From assembly GCA_016806145.1 (NCBI GenBank), contig CP063167.1:988501-1052500 (forward strand): a DNA stretch of 64,000 nucleotides. Reading direction: 5' to 3'. The stretch's first letter is position 1, and each line of letters opens with the position of its first letter. This document shows positions 26,518-35,014 of this stretch, one piece after another. This stretch comes from Variovorax paradoxus. Lineage in GTDB: Bacteria; Pseudomonadota; Gammaproteobacteria; Burkholderiales; Burkholderiaceae_C. The notes under the pieces were generated by a model. That model was not told the DNA's origin, did not search any database, and worked only from the letters and a program-made list of their open reading frames with translations. Made by a program: the position numbers and the translations under genes.

Positions 26518-28265
26518 CCGGCAGGCTTGCAACAAGCCCGTTTGACCCCAGCCGCTACATTGGTGCGGTCACCTTCGTGGGGCCGGACAGTGCTCGCATC
26601 AATCTGCCGAAGGCTGCGGGTGTCGCTCCCCGGCAATATTCAGGATATACAGTGCTCGGCGGCCAGGTCGGCGAGTTCATCTTCATAGAAGGTGAAGGCG
26701 TTGCAGTATTGGGGCGCATCACCGAGGTGAAGCTGCCCGACAACGAACGGCTCAAGGCCGAGCCCTCTCTTGGCGCTCCCCCAGACGCCAACCCCATCGG
26801 GTTTGTCCAGCTCTTGACGACCCTCGAGCTTGCGACCGCCAAAGTCATATCCGGGATTCCGTTCCATCCTCGCATTGGGCAGCACGTTTTCTCAGCGCAC
26901 CCGCTACTGGTGAAGCACATCGTGGAAGGTCATGCTGTCTCTAGCGCTGGAGCCATCGAGCTCGCCACGATTCCGCATGACCCGAGCACGATGGTCAACG
27001 TGAGTCCAGGTCACCTGTTTGGCCGTCACTGCGCGGTCCTGGGAGCCACCGGGGGCGGGAAGAGTTGGACCGTCGCTCGAATCATTCAGGAAGCTGCCAG
27101 GCTCGGAGGCAAAGTGCTCCTCGTGGACCCGAGTGGCGAGTTCCACACTTTCACGAACGGGGTGCGTTCTGTGCATCTCGGCGGCGTACCTCAGAGTGCG
27201 GAGGACACACGCAAGTTTGTAGCCTTCCCGTACTGGGACCTCAACGAAACGGACCTCTTCGCAATCTTCCAGCCATCGCCAGGCGCCCAAGTTCCGAAAC
27301 TGCGAGAAGCTTTGCGCAGCCTCAAGCTGAACTACGTACTCAACGGCGATAAAGAGCCGCATCACTTCATCAAGGCGAACACAGAAAAGAAGGTGTTTAA
27401 CTATGAAGTGAACAAAAATGAAGCGCTAGTCGAGGCGCCGGGAGCGAGGTATTTGATTAAAGCTTTGGCGCGACAGGTCTACGAGGAGTGCGTACATGAA
27501 AGCGCAGGGTTTGCATCGAATCCGAACTACGCTATGTGGGGCGGACCTGACGAGCGGATTCGGGGCTATTGCGACACTCTGGTGTCCAAGATTTACAGTA
27601 TTACCCGGTCGCCGGCACTTCGATGCCTTTTCGCGCCCGAGCAGTTCGCTCCATTGACGGAAGAAATTCAATCCTTCTTTGCGTCTGACGATGCCGTCCT
27701 AAGAATCAGCTTGGCCGACTTGCCGTTCGAGCATCACGCGCGTGAACTGCTCATTAATGCCATCGGACGGCATCTCCTGGGGCTGGCTAGGAACGGGGCA
27801 TTCCAACAGTTGCCCACGGTGGTGGTGCTCGATGAAGCCCACCAGTTCTTGAGCAAGGCCATCGGTGACGAGAACAACCGCGTGTCGCTCGATGCATTCG
27901 GCCTGATTGCGAAAGAGGGTCGGAAGTACGGTTTGACGACTTTGCTTGCGACGCAGCGCCCGCGTGACATCCCTGAAGACGTGTTGAGTCAGATGGGCAT
28001 GTTCATCGTGCACCGTCTGATAAACGAGCGTGACCGCGACATCGTCGAAAAAGCCTGCGGCAATCTGGACGGCAGTGCAGCCGCCTTCCTGCCAACGCTG
28101 GGTCAAGGGGAGGCAATCTTGGTCGGTGTTGACTTCCCAATGCCCACGCCAATCAAAGTAACCGAGCCGGAGTACCCGCCCAAGTCTGAAGGCCCCTCCT
28201 ACGCAAAGTTCTGGAAGAAGAAGCCACCAGCGGAAGCCGCCGCGGCGGGTGGCCCGGCGCAGTAA
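26514..28265 (+). CDS. HerA-like ATPase (DUF87/HAS-barrel), SIR2 partner
   Basis: 583 residues. An N-terminal HAS-barrel-like beta region (about 10-130), then Walker A GATGGGKS at 177-184, Walker B VVVLDEAHQF with DEAH at 440-443, and an arginine-finger region FIVHRLINERDRDIVEKACG near the end. This matches HerA/FtsK-type hexameric motors. The overlap with the SIR2 gene and the full length of both proteins point to a functional SIR2-HerA anti-phage module. The tail (KFWKKKPPAEAAAAGG) is disordered. Confidence 0.88.
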   Translation: MTGRLATSPFDPSRYIGAVTFVGPDSARINLPKAAGVAPRQYSGYTVLGGQVGEFIFIEGEGVAVLGRITEVKLPDNERLKAEPSLGAPPDANPIGFVQLLTTLELATAKVISGIPFHPRIGQHVFSAHPLLVKHIVEGHAVSSAGAIELATIPHDPSTMVNVSPGHLFGRHCAVLGATGGGKSWTVARIIQEAARLGGKVLLVDPSGEFHTFTNGVRSVHLGGVPQSAEDTRKFVAFPYWDLNETDLFAIFQPSPGAQVPKLREALRSLKLNYVLNGDKEPHHFIKANTEKKVFNYEVNKNEALVEAPGARYLIKALARQVYEECVHESAGFASNPNYAMWGGPDERIRGYCDTLVSKIYSITRSPALRCLFAPEQFAPLTEEIQSFFASDDAVLRISLADLPFEHHARELLINAIGRHLLGLARNGAFQQLPTVVVLDEAHQFLSKAIGDENNRVSLDAFGLIAKEGRKYGLTTLLATQRPRDIPEDVLSQMGMFIVHRLINERDRDIVEKACGNLDGSAAAFLPTLGQGEAILVGVDFPMPTPIKVTEPEYPPKSEGPSYAKFWKKKPPAEAAAAGGPAQ

Positions 28266-28375
28266 CGAAGCCCACGTGGTTCCCGGAAGCCGTGGAAGAC
28301 GGAGGTTTCCCCGAGGCAGTCCGCGCGATGTCGAGTCGCGAGTACAGCGCCCTGGTTCTGGTCTTCGCTTTACTT

Positions 28376-28417
28376 GGGCGGAGTGGACGGGACTCGAACC
28401 CGCGCCCCCAGCGCGAC
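28376..28417 (-). other. tRNA/tmRNA 3'-end-like sequence (possible attachment site remnant)
   Basis: On the minus strand GCGGGTTCGAGTCCCGT forms a T-stem and T-loop, followed by CCACTCC, G and CCC, which imitates the 3' acceptor end of a tRNA (serine-like discriminator G) or a tmRNA. No matching 5' acceptor strand, D-arm or anticodon arm is seen nearby, so this is not a full gene. It lies 110 bp after the SIR2-HerA pair, where an island boundary might be expected. No integrase gene lies next to it. Confidence 0.45.
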
Positions 28418-28580
28418 AGGCTCGGGGTCGCATGTTCACAATGGACGCATCCTGATTGTTTACTTGAAAACGTATTCATCTCGTGCGCTCGCATCTGAGA
28501 TCCGAGCGCCAACGTTGCGCTCGTTGCGGTTCGACATGCTCAGGAATTCCGAGGCAGTATCTATTGTGGGTCCTGAGTAG

Positions 28581-29384
28581 TTACACCAGCAGGCCGCGGC
28601 TCACAACGCGTGCAATAGCGGCCACCTTGTTGGCCACGGACAGCTTCTCGATCACCTTCTTCATGTGGAACTTGATCGTGTTGGGGGAGACCTCCAGGAG
28701 GATGCCGGCTTCTTCGGAAGTTTTGCCATCTGCCGTCCAGCGCAACACCTCGAGTTCTCGATCCGACAGGAGCGGAAAGTCGTCAGGCTCGTCCCGGCGA
28801 ACCTGAGCCGACAAGTGCCGATGCGCGGCATCGGCGAGCAAGTGAAGTTGGTAGCTGAGGATTGAAAGTTCGGAGGACGTGAGCTTTTCGTGGGAGCGAG
28901 CAACTGTCAGCATGCCCACGGATCCATCTGGGTCGAAGAACGATTTAGCCCATCCGTAGCGCAAGCCGCTTTCGCGCGCCTCGTCCCAAAGCTGAGGGGT
29001 GCTCCTGAAGAGCTCAGTGCTCCAGACCAGCGGTGCGTGGGATCGCAAGCCGTGCGCTACGCTTGGGTCGATGCCCAGATAACCCGCCTCTCGGTAGCGC
29101 TGCTGCCAAGCCGTGCTGTAGTTGTTGATCATGCGCGTCTTAGGACGCGTGAACGAGTCAAAAATTCTGACGCCGTAGGCACAACGTTCGAAGCCAAGCC
29201 GTCGCGCGTATCGCGCGATCACGTCGAACTTGGCCTGTAGGTTGTCGGCGCGGACCAGCGCCCTTTCCATGTTCAGGAAAAATTCGAAAGGTGAGGCGGA
29301 GTCCTCATCCACTCGAGGCTTGTAGAGCCGAAGGCTGCCGCCAGGGCGTCGCTCAAGGAATGGCGGATTCCTTTTCTTTCGCAT
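28581..29384 (-). CDS. LuxR-family regulator with acyl-homoserine-lactone-binding domain (LuxR solo)
   Basis: 267 residues. The N-terminal autoinducer domain shows the family's conserved positions: W93 and Y97 in AWQQRYREAGYLGIDPSV, D106-P107, and W121 in PLVW. The C-terminal LuxR HTH (about 203-265) reads LLSDRELEVLRWTADGKTSE, ILLEVSPNTIKFHMKKVIEK. No luxI-type synthase is present in the window, so it is a solo that may sense signals of other cells or of a synthase elsewhere. Its targets are unknown. Confidence 0.88.
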   Translation of the reverse strand: MRKKRNPPFLERRPGGSLRLYKPRVDEDSASPFEFFLNMERALVRADNLQAKFDVIARYARRLGFERCAYGVRIFDSFTRPKTRMINNYSTAWQQRYREAGYLGIDPSVAHGLRSHAPLVWSTELFRSTPQLWDEARESGLRYGWAKSFFDPDGSVGMLTVARSHEKLTSSELSILSYQLHLLADAAHRHLSAQVRRDEPDDFPLLSDRELEVLRWTADGKTSEEAGILLEVSPNTIKFHMKKVIEKLSVANKVAAIARVVSRGLLV

Positions 29385-30276
29385 AGATCGGTTCCCTTAC
29401 TCGAATGTGATGCTGGGCTCCTAGCGACGTGCGGCAGTCGACCCATCGGCTTCTTGGTTCATTCGAGTGCAGTCTAGAAAGGACGATCTCGCCGCACAGC
29501 GACAAAACTTCCACCCTTTCCGCCAATGCTTAAGCGCGGGCCAGGCGTCGAAGAGTTGCGTTGCGCACGATGAATACCTTTGTGCGGAGGACGATGAGGA
29601 AGTAGGCAAGAAAGCCGATATCGACGTGGCAGAAAAGCTCTCGCCACGGCGGCCCGCGCGAGGCAGGCGTATCACGCCATGCTTTTTCTCAGGACTCGAC
29701 CACGCGGGAACTTCACGAACCCGACCAACAAACGCGCAGGATCAGCCGGGTCGAGCAAACGATGCCTGAGCCAGTTCACCGGGGGAACACTCGGCACGTA
29801 AATGCGCTAACGCCGTTCGTACTAACAAACTCATCACGTTGTACACCGCGTCATGCCTGAAGCCGGCGAAGATACGCCAGCTCGCGCTGCAGATTTCACC
29901 ATGCTGAGCACAGCCATTCGTGCATGACATCCCGAGGCTCGAAAATGTTTTGAGCGACTCGCACGTTTCGCGCACGTACACACGCCGCTGTTCCCTGCCC
30001 TACATCCTCAAGGGAGGAAGTTCGCTCTACTAGCCCGAAACAATGGCGTGATGTCGAGCCAGGTATGGCGAACGAGTCAGGCAACGCGATCACAGCCGTC
30101 CGCGCTCTCACTACTGCTGAAGCCAAGTAGCGCAGGAGTCAGCACCGATGCGTTGCTTTGCCTAGCACTCTGCGGTCGCACCGAGTGCCCGCTGGACTCC
30201 GTATCTCGAATGCCATCAACTGGGCACTAGCCCGGCCCTCGGCTCGTCGGTTTCCGCCATGGGCCACGGTGGAAGC
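29385..30276. other. Gene-free stretch of about 0.9 kb
   Basis: No frame has protein-like composition together with a start signal. Short frames exist on both strands but none is convincing. It includes the upstream region of the LuxR solo. Confidence 0.4.
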
Positions 30277-31044
30277 TCAGCCTTCTTCCGAGGATTCGAC
30301 TTCTCGCTGTTGACCTGCCTCGGCCGCCTCGGGCACGGTCGGCGCCGGTGCGGCGTCGATCAGGTGAACGGGGATGAGCTCGACCATCTCTCGGGCCTCC
30401 TGCGGTGAGCAGGTGAGCCAGCGGTCGATGTCGCGCTCCTCGATGGCGACGACCGAGCGCTTGTCTTGCACCTCGATTGGCCTCTTCGTCGCCTTGTCGA
30501 CCTCCGGCTTGTGCATCCTGGCCATGATCGGGTGCAAGTTGGCGTTGATCGTGATCATGGTGAAGCTCTCCCACATCTCACCGGTCTCCCGGTCCAGCCA
30601 GGGGCTCCATAGGCCCGCGAGCGCCCAAGGGCGGCCGTCCGTGCGTTTGAAGCGCCACCACACGTTGGCGCCAGTTTCCCAGCAGGGTTCTTCGAAGCTG
30701 TCGGCGAGGATCACGCACCGCCGGCTGTCGGCCCATGAATCCTTGAAGGTCGGCTTCTTCTCGATCCCGTCGAACCGGGCGTTGTAGGTCGACAGCCGCT
30801 GGGACTTCGTCTCGCCTCTTCGCGGCTTGTTTTGGGGGATATGGCTCGGCGAGTGCGCTGGGATCAGCCCCCATTGCCCTGCCACCAACTCACGCGCGTA
30901 CTCGGTGCGCTCGCGATCGCGGCGGATGAAGACCCCGGTGGCAAGCGGCCGCATGCTGCGCATCCAGCGCTCAGCGCTGCGCGCGCCGATGTACCAGGCA
31001 GCTTCGATTTCGCGGTCTTCGGGGGTGATGTAGCGGGTGCACAT
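30277..31044 (-). CDS. SOS response-associated peptidase family protein (SRAP; YedK/HMCES-like)
   Basis: 255 residues. The catalytic Cys is residue 2 (MCTRY), exposed after Met removal. Other active-site positions are the Asn of STYNARFDG, the Glu of DSFEEPCWE and the His of MARMHKP. The family crosslinks to abasic sites in single-stranded DNA and shields them. This copy is longer than chromosomal YedK by a disordered, acidic C-terminus. The promoter side faces a perfect LexA box at 31104-31119, 60 bp from the start codon, so DNA-damage induction is likely. Confidence 0.88.
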   Translation of the reverse strand: MCTRYITPEDREIEAAWYIGARSAERWMRSMRPLATGVFIRRDRERTEYARELVAGQWGLIPAHSPSHIPQNKPRRGETKSQRLSTYNARFDGIEKKPTFKDSWADSRRCVILADSFEEPCWETGANVWWRFKRTDGRPWALAGLWSPWLDRETGEMWESFTMITINANLHPIMARMHKPEVDKATKRPIEVQDKRSVVAIEERDIDRWLTCSPQEAREMVELIPVHLIDAAPAPTVPEAAEAGQQREVESSEEG

Positions 31045-31103
31045 GGCTTGGCTGAATTCTGCGCTCGGGAATCCATTGACGGTCAGGTTGTGGCGGGTCG
31101 ATA

Positions 31104-31119
31104 CTGTATTTTTATACAG
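31104..31119. promoter_or_regulatory. LexA-binding site (SOS box) in a divergent promoter
   Basis: CTGTATTTTTATACAG fits the CTGT-N8-ACAG consensus exactly, and the flanks TA…TTA fit the extended form. It lies between the SRAP gene (minus) and the gene at 31136 (plus), and ends 16 nt before that ATG, so LexA bound here would block transcription start or initiation of translation of the rightward gene. Confidence 0.85.
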
Positions 31120-31135
31120 TTATTGGAGATAGTCC

Positions 31136-31609
31136 ATGGATATCACACCGCCCCTGCCCGGCGCCGAGTCGGCGCTCGACAACCCCGTATCCGATGGGGA
31201 GTTCATCCGCCTTGCAACGCGACGTGACGCCAAGCGCGATTGGACCCGGCGCTTTAGCGACGAGTACCAGCGCCTGCATCAGGGCCGCGTCGACATCGAA
31301 TACCTGACGTTCGAGGCCGATGCGGTGTACCCCTTTCTGAGCCATCGGCCTCCCGAAGAGTGCGCGCGTCAGCGCTTCGGCTTCGACACGGGCGCGGACC
31401 GCTTCGAAGTTCAGGCCGAACAGAAATTCCGCACCCTGGCCGGCAACATCGGCCTGATCGACCACGGCCAGGCGCTTCCAGAAGATCTCAAGGAATTTGC
31501 GCACGGCGTGGCGGAGCTCTGCGCAGCCTCCGCGGAGCAGTACCGCCATCCGCGAGACGGTAGCGCTGGCGATCACATCCGGGCGACCTTCCGTGCGCTG
31601 CCCTTTTGA
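31136..31609 (+). CDS. Unknown protein under an SOS box
   Basis: 157 residues, ATG 31136 with GGAGAT 6 nt upstream and the LexA box just before it. An acidic, helical protein. Its C-terminal part (EFAHGVAELCAASAEQYRHP, then SAGDHIRATFRALPF) is related to the small protein at 32254 (EFAELVVGMCAEIGQHYGDW, then NAGDHIRAVMYDVPG), so the two are paralogues. No known family. Its position suggests a DNA-damage-induced role. Confidence 0.65.
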   Translation: MDITPPLPGAESALDNPVSDGEFIRLATRRDAKRDWTRRFSDEYQRLHQGRVDIEYLTFEADAVYPFLSHRPPEECARQRFGFDTGADRFEVQAEQKFRTLAGNIGLIDHGQALPEDLKEFAHGVAELCAASAEQYRHPRDGSAGDHIRATFRALPF

Positions 31610-31886
31610 TGGACAAGTTGACGCCTTCTCCGTGTGTCCGAAGCAGGCTGCCGGCCCGAGAGCCTGCGTCTTTCCAGGGAGTCCGCACTCGCCACCGCTT
31701 AACTGGTGTTTTCTTTCGACGCGAGCGATCCGTGGTTTGCCGCTGGCGCGGCGCAAGCGGGCGGGCGTCGTTGCTTCGCGATCGCAGTGAAGGCCTCATT
31801 CCCCCCGCGGCCTGCCGTGTTGACCTCAACCTTCTTCATCGACAACCCGACCACACAGAAGGCACGAAGCCTTGACTGGATGCGCC

Positions 31887-32252
31887 ATGAACAACACTGA
31901 ACTTTTTGAGGTCGAGGTGGCGGTCGACGCGCCGCTGAACTTCGACATCCTGCTGCAACCTCACCGCGTTGCCTTCATCGCCAAGCTCTTGGACTACCCG
32001 CACGCCACGGCCGATGTGGTGCGTGTGTCCGAGCAGCGCTTCGCGCGTGAGCTCGAGCGCCAGCTCGGCGAGGATGTGATGCCGGCGCTGCGTGCCTACC
32101 AAAACGCCTACGAGTCCAGCGGCGCGGACCTCACGAAGGACGAGCTGGCGCTGGCGCAACGCTGGGCCAAGGCCTATGACGCCGCACGAACCGCGGGCTT
32201 CCGAGATCTCGGGGACACCGACGAGGCGTTCTTCGAGGTCCGGCCGGTTTGA
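31887..32252 (+). CDS. Unknown protein, second gene of the SOS-linked cluster
   Basis: 121 residues from ATG 31887. Helical, acidic, with segment RVSEQRFARELERQLGEDVM and an acidic end (DLGDTDEAFFEVRPV). It is followed after one base by the next gene, clearly in one operon. It is separated from the gene at 31136 by 277 nt without a supported gene. Confidence 0.6.
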   Translation: MNNTELFEVEVAVDAPLNFDILLQPHRVAFIAKLLDYPHATADVVRVSEQRFARELERQLGEDVMPALRAYQNAYESSGADLTKDELALAQRWAKAYDAARTAGFRDLGDTDEAFFEVRPV

Positions 32253-32253
32253 A

Positions 32254-32490
32254 GTGGACATCCAGGCCGAGTACGCGGCCATGGCCAGACGGGCCGGCGA
32301 GCTGGCGCCGGACGAGCCGCTGCGCCCTACCCTGCTTGAATTTGCCGAGCTCGTGGTCGGCATGTGTGCCGAGATCGGCCAACACTATGGTGACTGGGAC
32401 CGCAACGCTGGCGATCACATCCGGGCGGTCATGTACGACGTGCCCGGTCTTCTCCCCCCACCTCGACAATCGCCGGATGAGCCAAGCTGA
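32254..32490 (+). CDS. Small paralogue of the SOS-linked protein
   Basis: 78 residues from GTG 32254, one nt after the preceding stop. It carries the same LLEFAELVVGMCAEIGQHYG ... AGDHIRAVMYD pattern as the C-terminal third of the protein at 31136. The two proteins could form mixed oligomers (inference). It overlaps the next gene by 14 nt. Confidence 0.6.
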   Translation: MDIQAEYAAMARRAGELAPDEPLRPTLLEFAELVVGMCAEIGQHYGDWDRNAGDHIRAVMYDVPGLLPPPRQSPDEPS

Positions 32491-32692
32491 TTTTTTCCTG
32501 TCCGAGACCTCCGTGCTCGTCACACCCGTCTGGTACAGCGACGAGGTACAAGACATGCGCGAGCTGCCGATGGCGCCGGGCGACTACAAGGTGACGCCTG
32601 GTGCGCGTTGGTCTGTCACGTCAGTCAAGGACGGCGCGACGATCTACGAGGGCATCGGTCCCGTGGTGATCCGGCGCGCCAACGGCGCGTGA
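32477..32692 (+). CDS. Small unknown beta-rich protein, last gene of the cluster
   Basis: 71 residues from ATG 32477, starting inside the preceding gene. The sequence (FFLSETSVLVTPVWYSDEVQ, GARWSVTSVKDGATIYEGIG) predicts a small beta sandwich or barrel. No family recognised. A hairpin at 32709 follows the stop. Confidence 0.55.
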   Translation: MSQADFFLSETSVLVTPVWYSDEVQDMRELPMAPGDYKVTPGARWSVTSVKDGATIYEGIGPVVIRRANGA

Positions 32693-32708
32693 TCCCATTG
32701 AGCCGATG

Positions 32709-32730
32709 AGTCTCTCTTGATTGAGAGACT
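32709..32730 (+). terminator. Hairpin after the SOS-linked cluster
   Basis: AGTCTCTC pairs perfectly with GAGAGACT across TTGATT. Only a short T-containing tail (TGTTGC) follows, so termination strength is uncertain. Confidence 0.5.
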
Positions 32731-32872
32731 TGTTGCACAGGAGGCAAGCTAACGGCCTTCGTCCTTAGCCGCAGGCTTCGCTCAGCAAGCGGCCGCGAGC
32801 CGCGGCTGCCACCCACGCTGCACTGGCCAGTTTGCATCTGGCATATCGATGCATTCTTGCCCGAACGGGTCG

Positions 32873-33306
32873 TCAGGCGACAGCGGCCCCTCTGCGCTCG
32901 ACCTTGGCCTTGCCGGCAGGACGAGTCTGCCGCTTGCGCGCAACGCCAGACGCGCGCGTGCGACGCGGCGCCGACGGTTTGGCAAGCGAGCTCAGACTAT
33001 CAAGCATGATCACAGTGCCCGTTTCAGTTCTGACAGCTACGGCCAGTTCTCCGCCCATTGCTTCTATGTACTTGCGCCATGTAGAAAGCAGCAGGTCCGA
33101 ACGCCTCTCCAGCTGAGCTACAGCGTTTTGTCTGACATTGAGAACCGCGCCGCTTCCTCCTGGGTCTTGACCAACGCAGCGCGGACCTCCGCCAATGAAT
33201 CCGCATGACGAACCATCTCCTCTGCCAAGACGGTCGCTTTGCTCTGGATGAGCTTCTGATCCTCGACGGAAAACTCTTCGATGATGCTTCGCAGCGTGGT
33301 GCTCAT
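32873..33306 (-). pseudogene. HigA-like XRE antitoxin, frameshifted
   Basis: Frame 1 from ATG 33306 reads MSTTLRSIIEEFSVEDQKLI ... LAEVRAALVKTQEEAARF. Near 33140 one base is missing, and the natural continuation lies in another frame: VRQNAVAQLERRSDLLLSTW, then RKYIEAMGGELAVAVRTETG, ending in a basic tail at 32873. Together they form a standard HTH antitoxin of about 140 residues. As it stands, translation stops at 33118 after half the HTH, so DNA binding is probably lost. Its start overlaps the toxin stop (ATGA). Confidence 0.75.
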
Positions 33307-33646
33307 GCTGATTCCTTCTCGTCCTTGGCGAGCTTCTTCAGGTGGGCGTCGAACCTCTTGTCGGCCGTGTTGATCAGCGCCTTGTAGAAGGCCGCCTCGT
33401 CCTACCCCTGCTTGTCACCGGCTACCAGCACATACGCTTTTCGCTGCGGTTCGAAGGCGAAGGCCGCCCGCCAGATCTCCGAGCCGTTGTGAGCCTTGAA
33501 GCGAAGCTCCTTCATGTTGGCATGCTTCGATCCATTGAGCGTGTCGACATGGGGTCGTCCCGTCTTCGGTCCCGCCAACTCGATGCCTCTAGTCAGCGTG
33601 CGCGGCCTCGGCCGTGCGAAATCGGTGTACCAGCCGTCCAGACCAT
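33303..33646 (-). pseudogene. RelE/HigB-type toxin, interrupted by a stop and a damaged N-terminus
   Basis: The core GRPHVDTLNGSKHANMKELR, then FKAHNGSEIWRAAFAFEPQR and AYVLVAGDKQG, matches the RelE/ParE-type 'phage-derived Gp49-like/HigB' toxins. An in-frame TAG at 33402-33404 follows GDKQG; beyond it the same frame continues naturally (DEAAFYKALINTADKRFDAH, LKKLAKDEKESA) to a stop that overlaps the antitoxin ATG. The N-terminal part appears to be in a different frame (MVWT, from 33646). The toxin is therefore inactive in its present form. Confidence 0.7.
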
Positions 33647-33976
33647 CCAAGGACCGGAAGAACCTCTCGTTGCGCAGGTGGCCGAAGTCTTCTTTTTTTT
33701 TTCGTTCGCTCAAGTCGCCATCGATAGTGGGCTGCGCCGAATCTGCTCCGCGATTTCTACCAAGGAGGCAACGGTTGGACGTGTACAGCGAAACCTGTGG
33801 TCGGACTGGGTGAGCTTTGGCGTTCGCCGTTGGTCCAGAGTTGCTGCCTTCTGCCCAACGGGACAATATCGGACAGCGCTCAAGCGCTGAGGGTCGAAGT
33901 GGCGTTCGAATCTCATGTTGGCATCGCCCCTTCTAGCGCTGACCTGCCTATGCCCTTGGGCTCGTGAAGTTAGTCT
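33647..33976. other. Intergenic stretch upstream of the broken toxin gene
   Basis: No supported gene. It includes an A/T homopolymer (ten T on the plus strand near 33694). Confidence 0.35.
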
Positions 33977-34273
33977 TCACCCTTCGACGTTGCGGAGGAA
34001 GACGGCGGCGAGCATTGCCGCGGCTCGCCCGTCGCTCGCAAGGTCCTCAACGGACAGGCGGGGTTCATCGTCGTGCGAAAGATCGCGAACTTCAACGACG
34101 TACTTCAGCACCAGGTCTTGGTCGGTCATGGCCTCTCCGCTTTTCCCGAGGAGCCACCGGTTCACCTCCTCCCGGGAAGCCACGTGGAACACGGCACGGA
34201 CAGGACGTGAAACGCGCACGCGGTCGTCCGACTGACTTGGCAAATCGAAAACCTGCGAGATGGTGTCTGTCAT
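33977..34273 (-). CDS. Unknown 98-residue protein
   Basis: Start at ATG 34273 (the frame is open further upstream without likely coding sequence). It reads TDTISQVFDLPSQSDDRVRV, VFHVASREEVNRWLLGKSGE, and ends AAMLAAVFLRNVEG. A small mixed alpha/beta protein typical of plasmid or phage accessory genes; no family recognised. Confidence 0.5.
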   Translation of the reverse strand: MTDTISQVFDLPSQSDDRVRVSRPVRAVFHVASREEVNRWLLGKSGEAMTDQDLVLKYVVEVRDLSHDDEPRLSVEDLASDGRAAAMLAAVFLRNVEG

Positions 34274-34530
34274 GAGCAACCTCACCGGAGGGCGTTTCCG
34301 GCTGGTCCAAACGGTCATGCACGCGAGGCGCACTTCTTCCGCCGGTCCCAGCCCGCACGCCGAGACAATGTAATCATTATGTTGCAATGCTAAGCCCAAT
34401 GAAACAAAATGCAATCAAATCACAGGTGCTGCGCCTCGCGACCGGCATCAAGGGAAGAAAAGCGCGCCACGTGTGATGCGCCTCACCATCGCCACGACTA
34501 GCGAGGGATCCGTCACGCTTGCCGGCAGCG

Positions 34531-34773
34531 ATGGACGCAACTCTTTTCTTTGCAAACATGTCTTTCTTTTCCGCCTGCGACTGCACTGCCAATCACCTGG
34601 GACGCGTGGAGCGACGAGGGTGGATGCGCTTGTTCTCCCAGCGTCGCCTGTATCAGTGCTCGAGCTGCCGAAAGCTGCAGCTGCTCCCGGAAGAGGCAGT
34701 CAACCGGGCCAAGGCGGCATACGCTTCGCGCGAAGCCATGCCGGATCGACGTCCGCGTTCCGCGGCGGCTTGA
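34531..34773 (+). CDS. Small zinc-ribbon-like protein
   Basis: 80 residues from ATG 34531. Two cysteine groups (SACDCTANHLGRVERRGWMR and YQCSSCRKLQLLPEEA) and a basic-hydrophobic core (RRGWMRLFSQRRLYQC) resemble the small proteins with a short zinc ribbon common in Burkholderiales. The first pair is CxC and the second CxxC. Role unknown. Confidence 0.5.
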   Translation: MDATLFFANMSFFSACDCTANHLGRVERRGWMRLFSQRRLYQCSSCRKLQLLPEEAVNRAKAAYASREAMPDRRPRSAAA

Positions 34774-35014
34774 TCGTCCAGGCTGGCAGGTCTTGCCAGC
34801 GTACCGCTGGAGGTGAGTGCTCACCCGCCGTGACCCTCTCATTGCGTGCTGGTGCTGGCCCTGAGATGTGCCTTGGGCCAAGTCACGCCGCATCGACACG
34901 AGGCCGCTACGATGCTGAGCGGCTTCGCCCAGCAGCCCAAAGAGGCACTCCGGGCAGGGTTGGTGTTCCCCGCTATCGCGGGCCTTCCCCCTGCCCGCCC
35001 ATCCGACGCGCAGC

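Noticed and set aside
28374..28580. ORF starting with the motif GVDGTRTRAP
   Set aside because: The 'DGTRTR' pattern is a well-known false ORF created by the complement of a tRNA T-arm.
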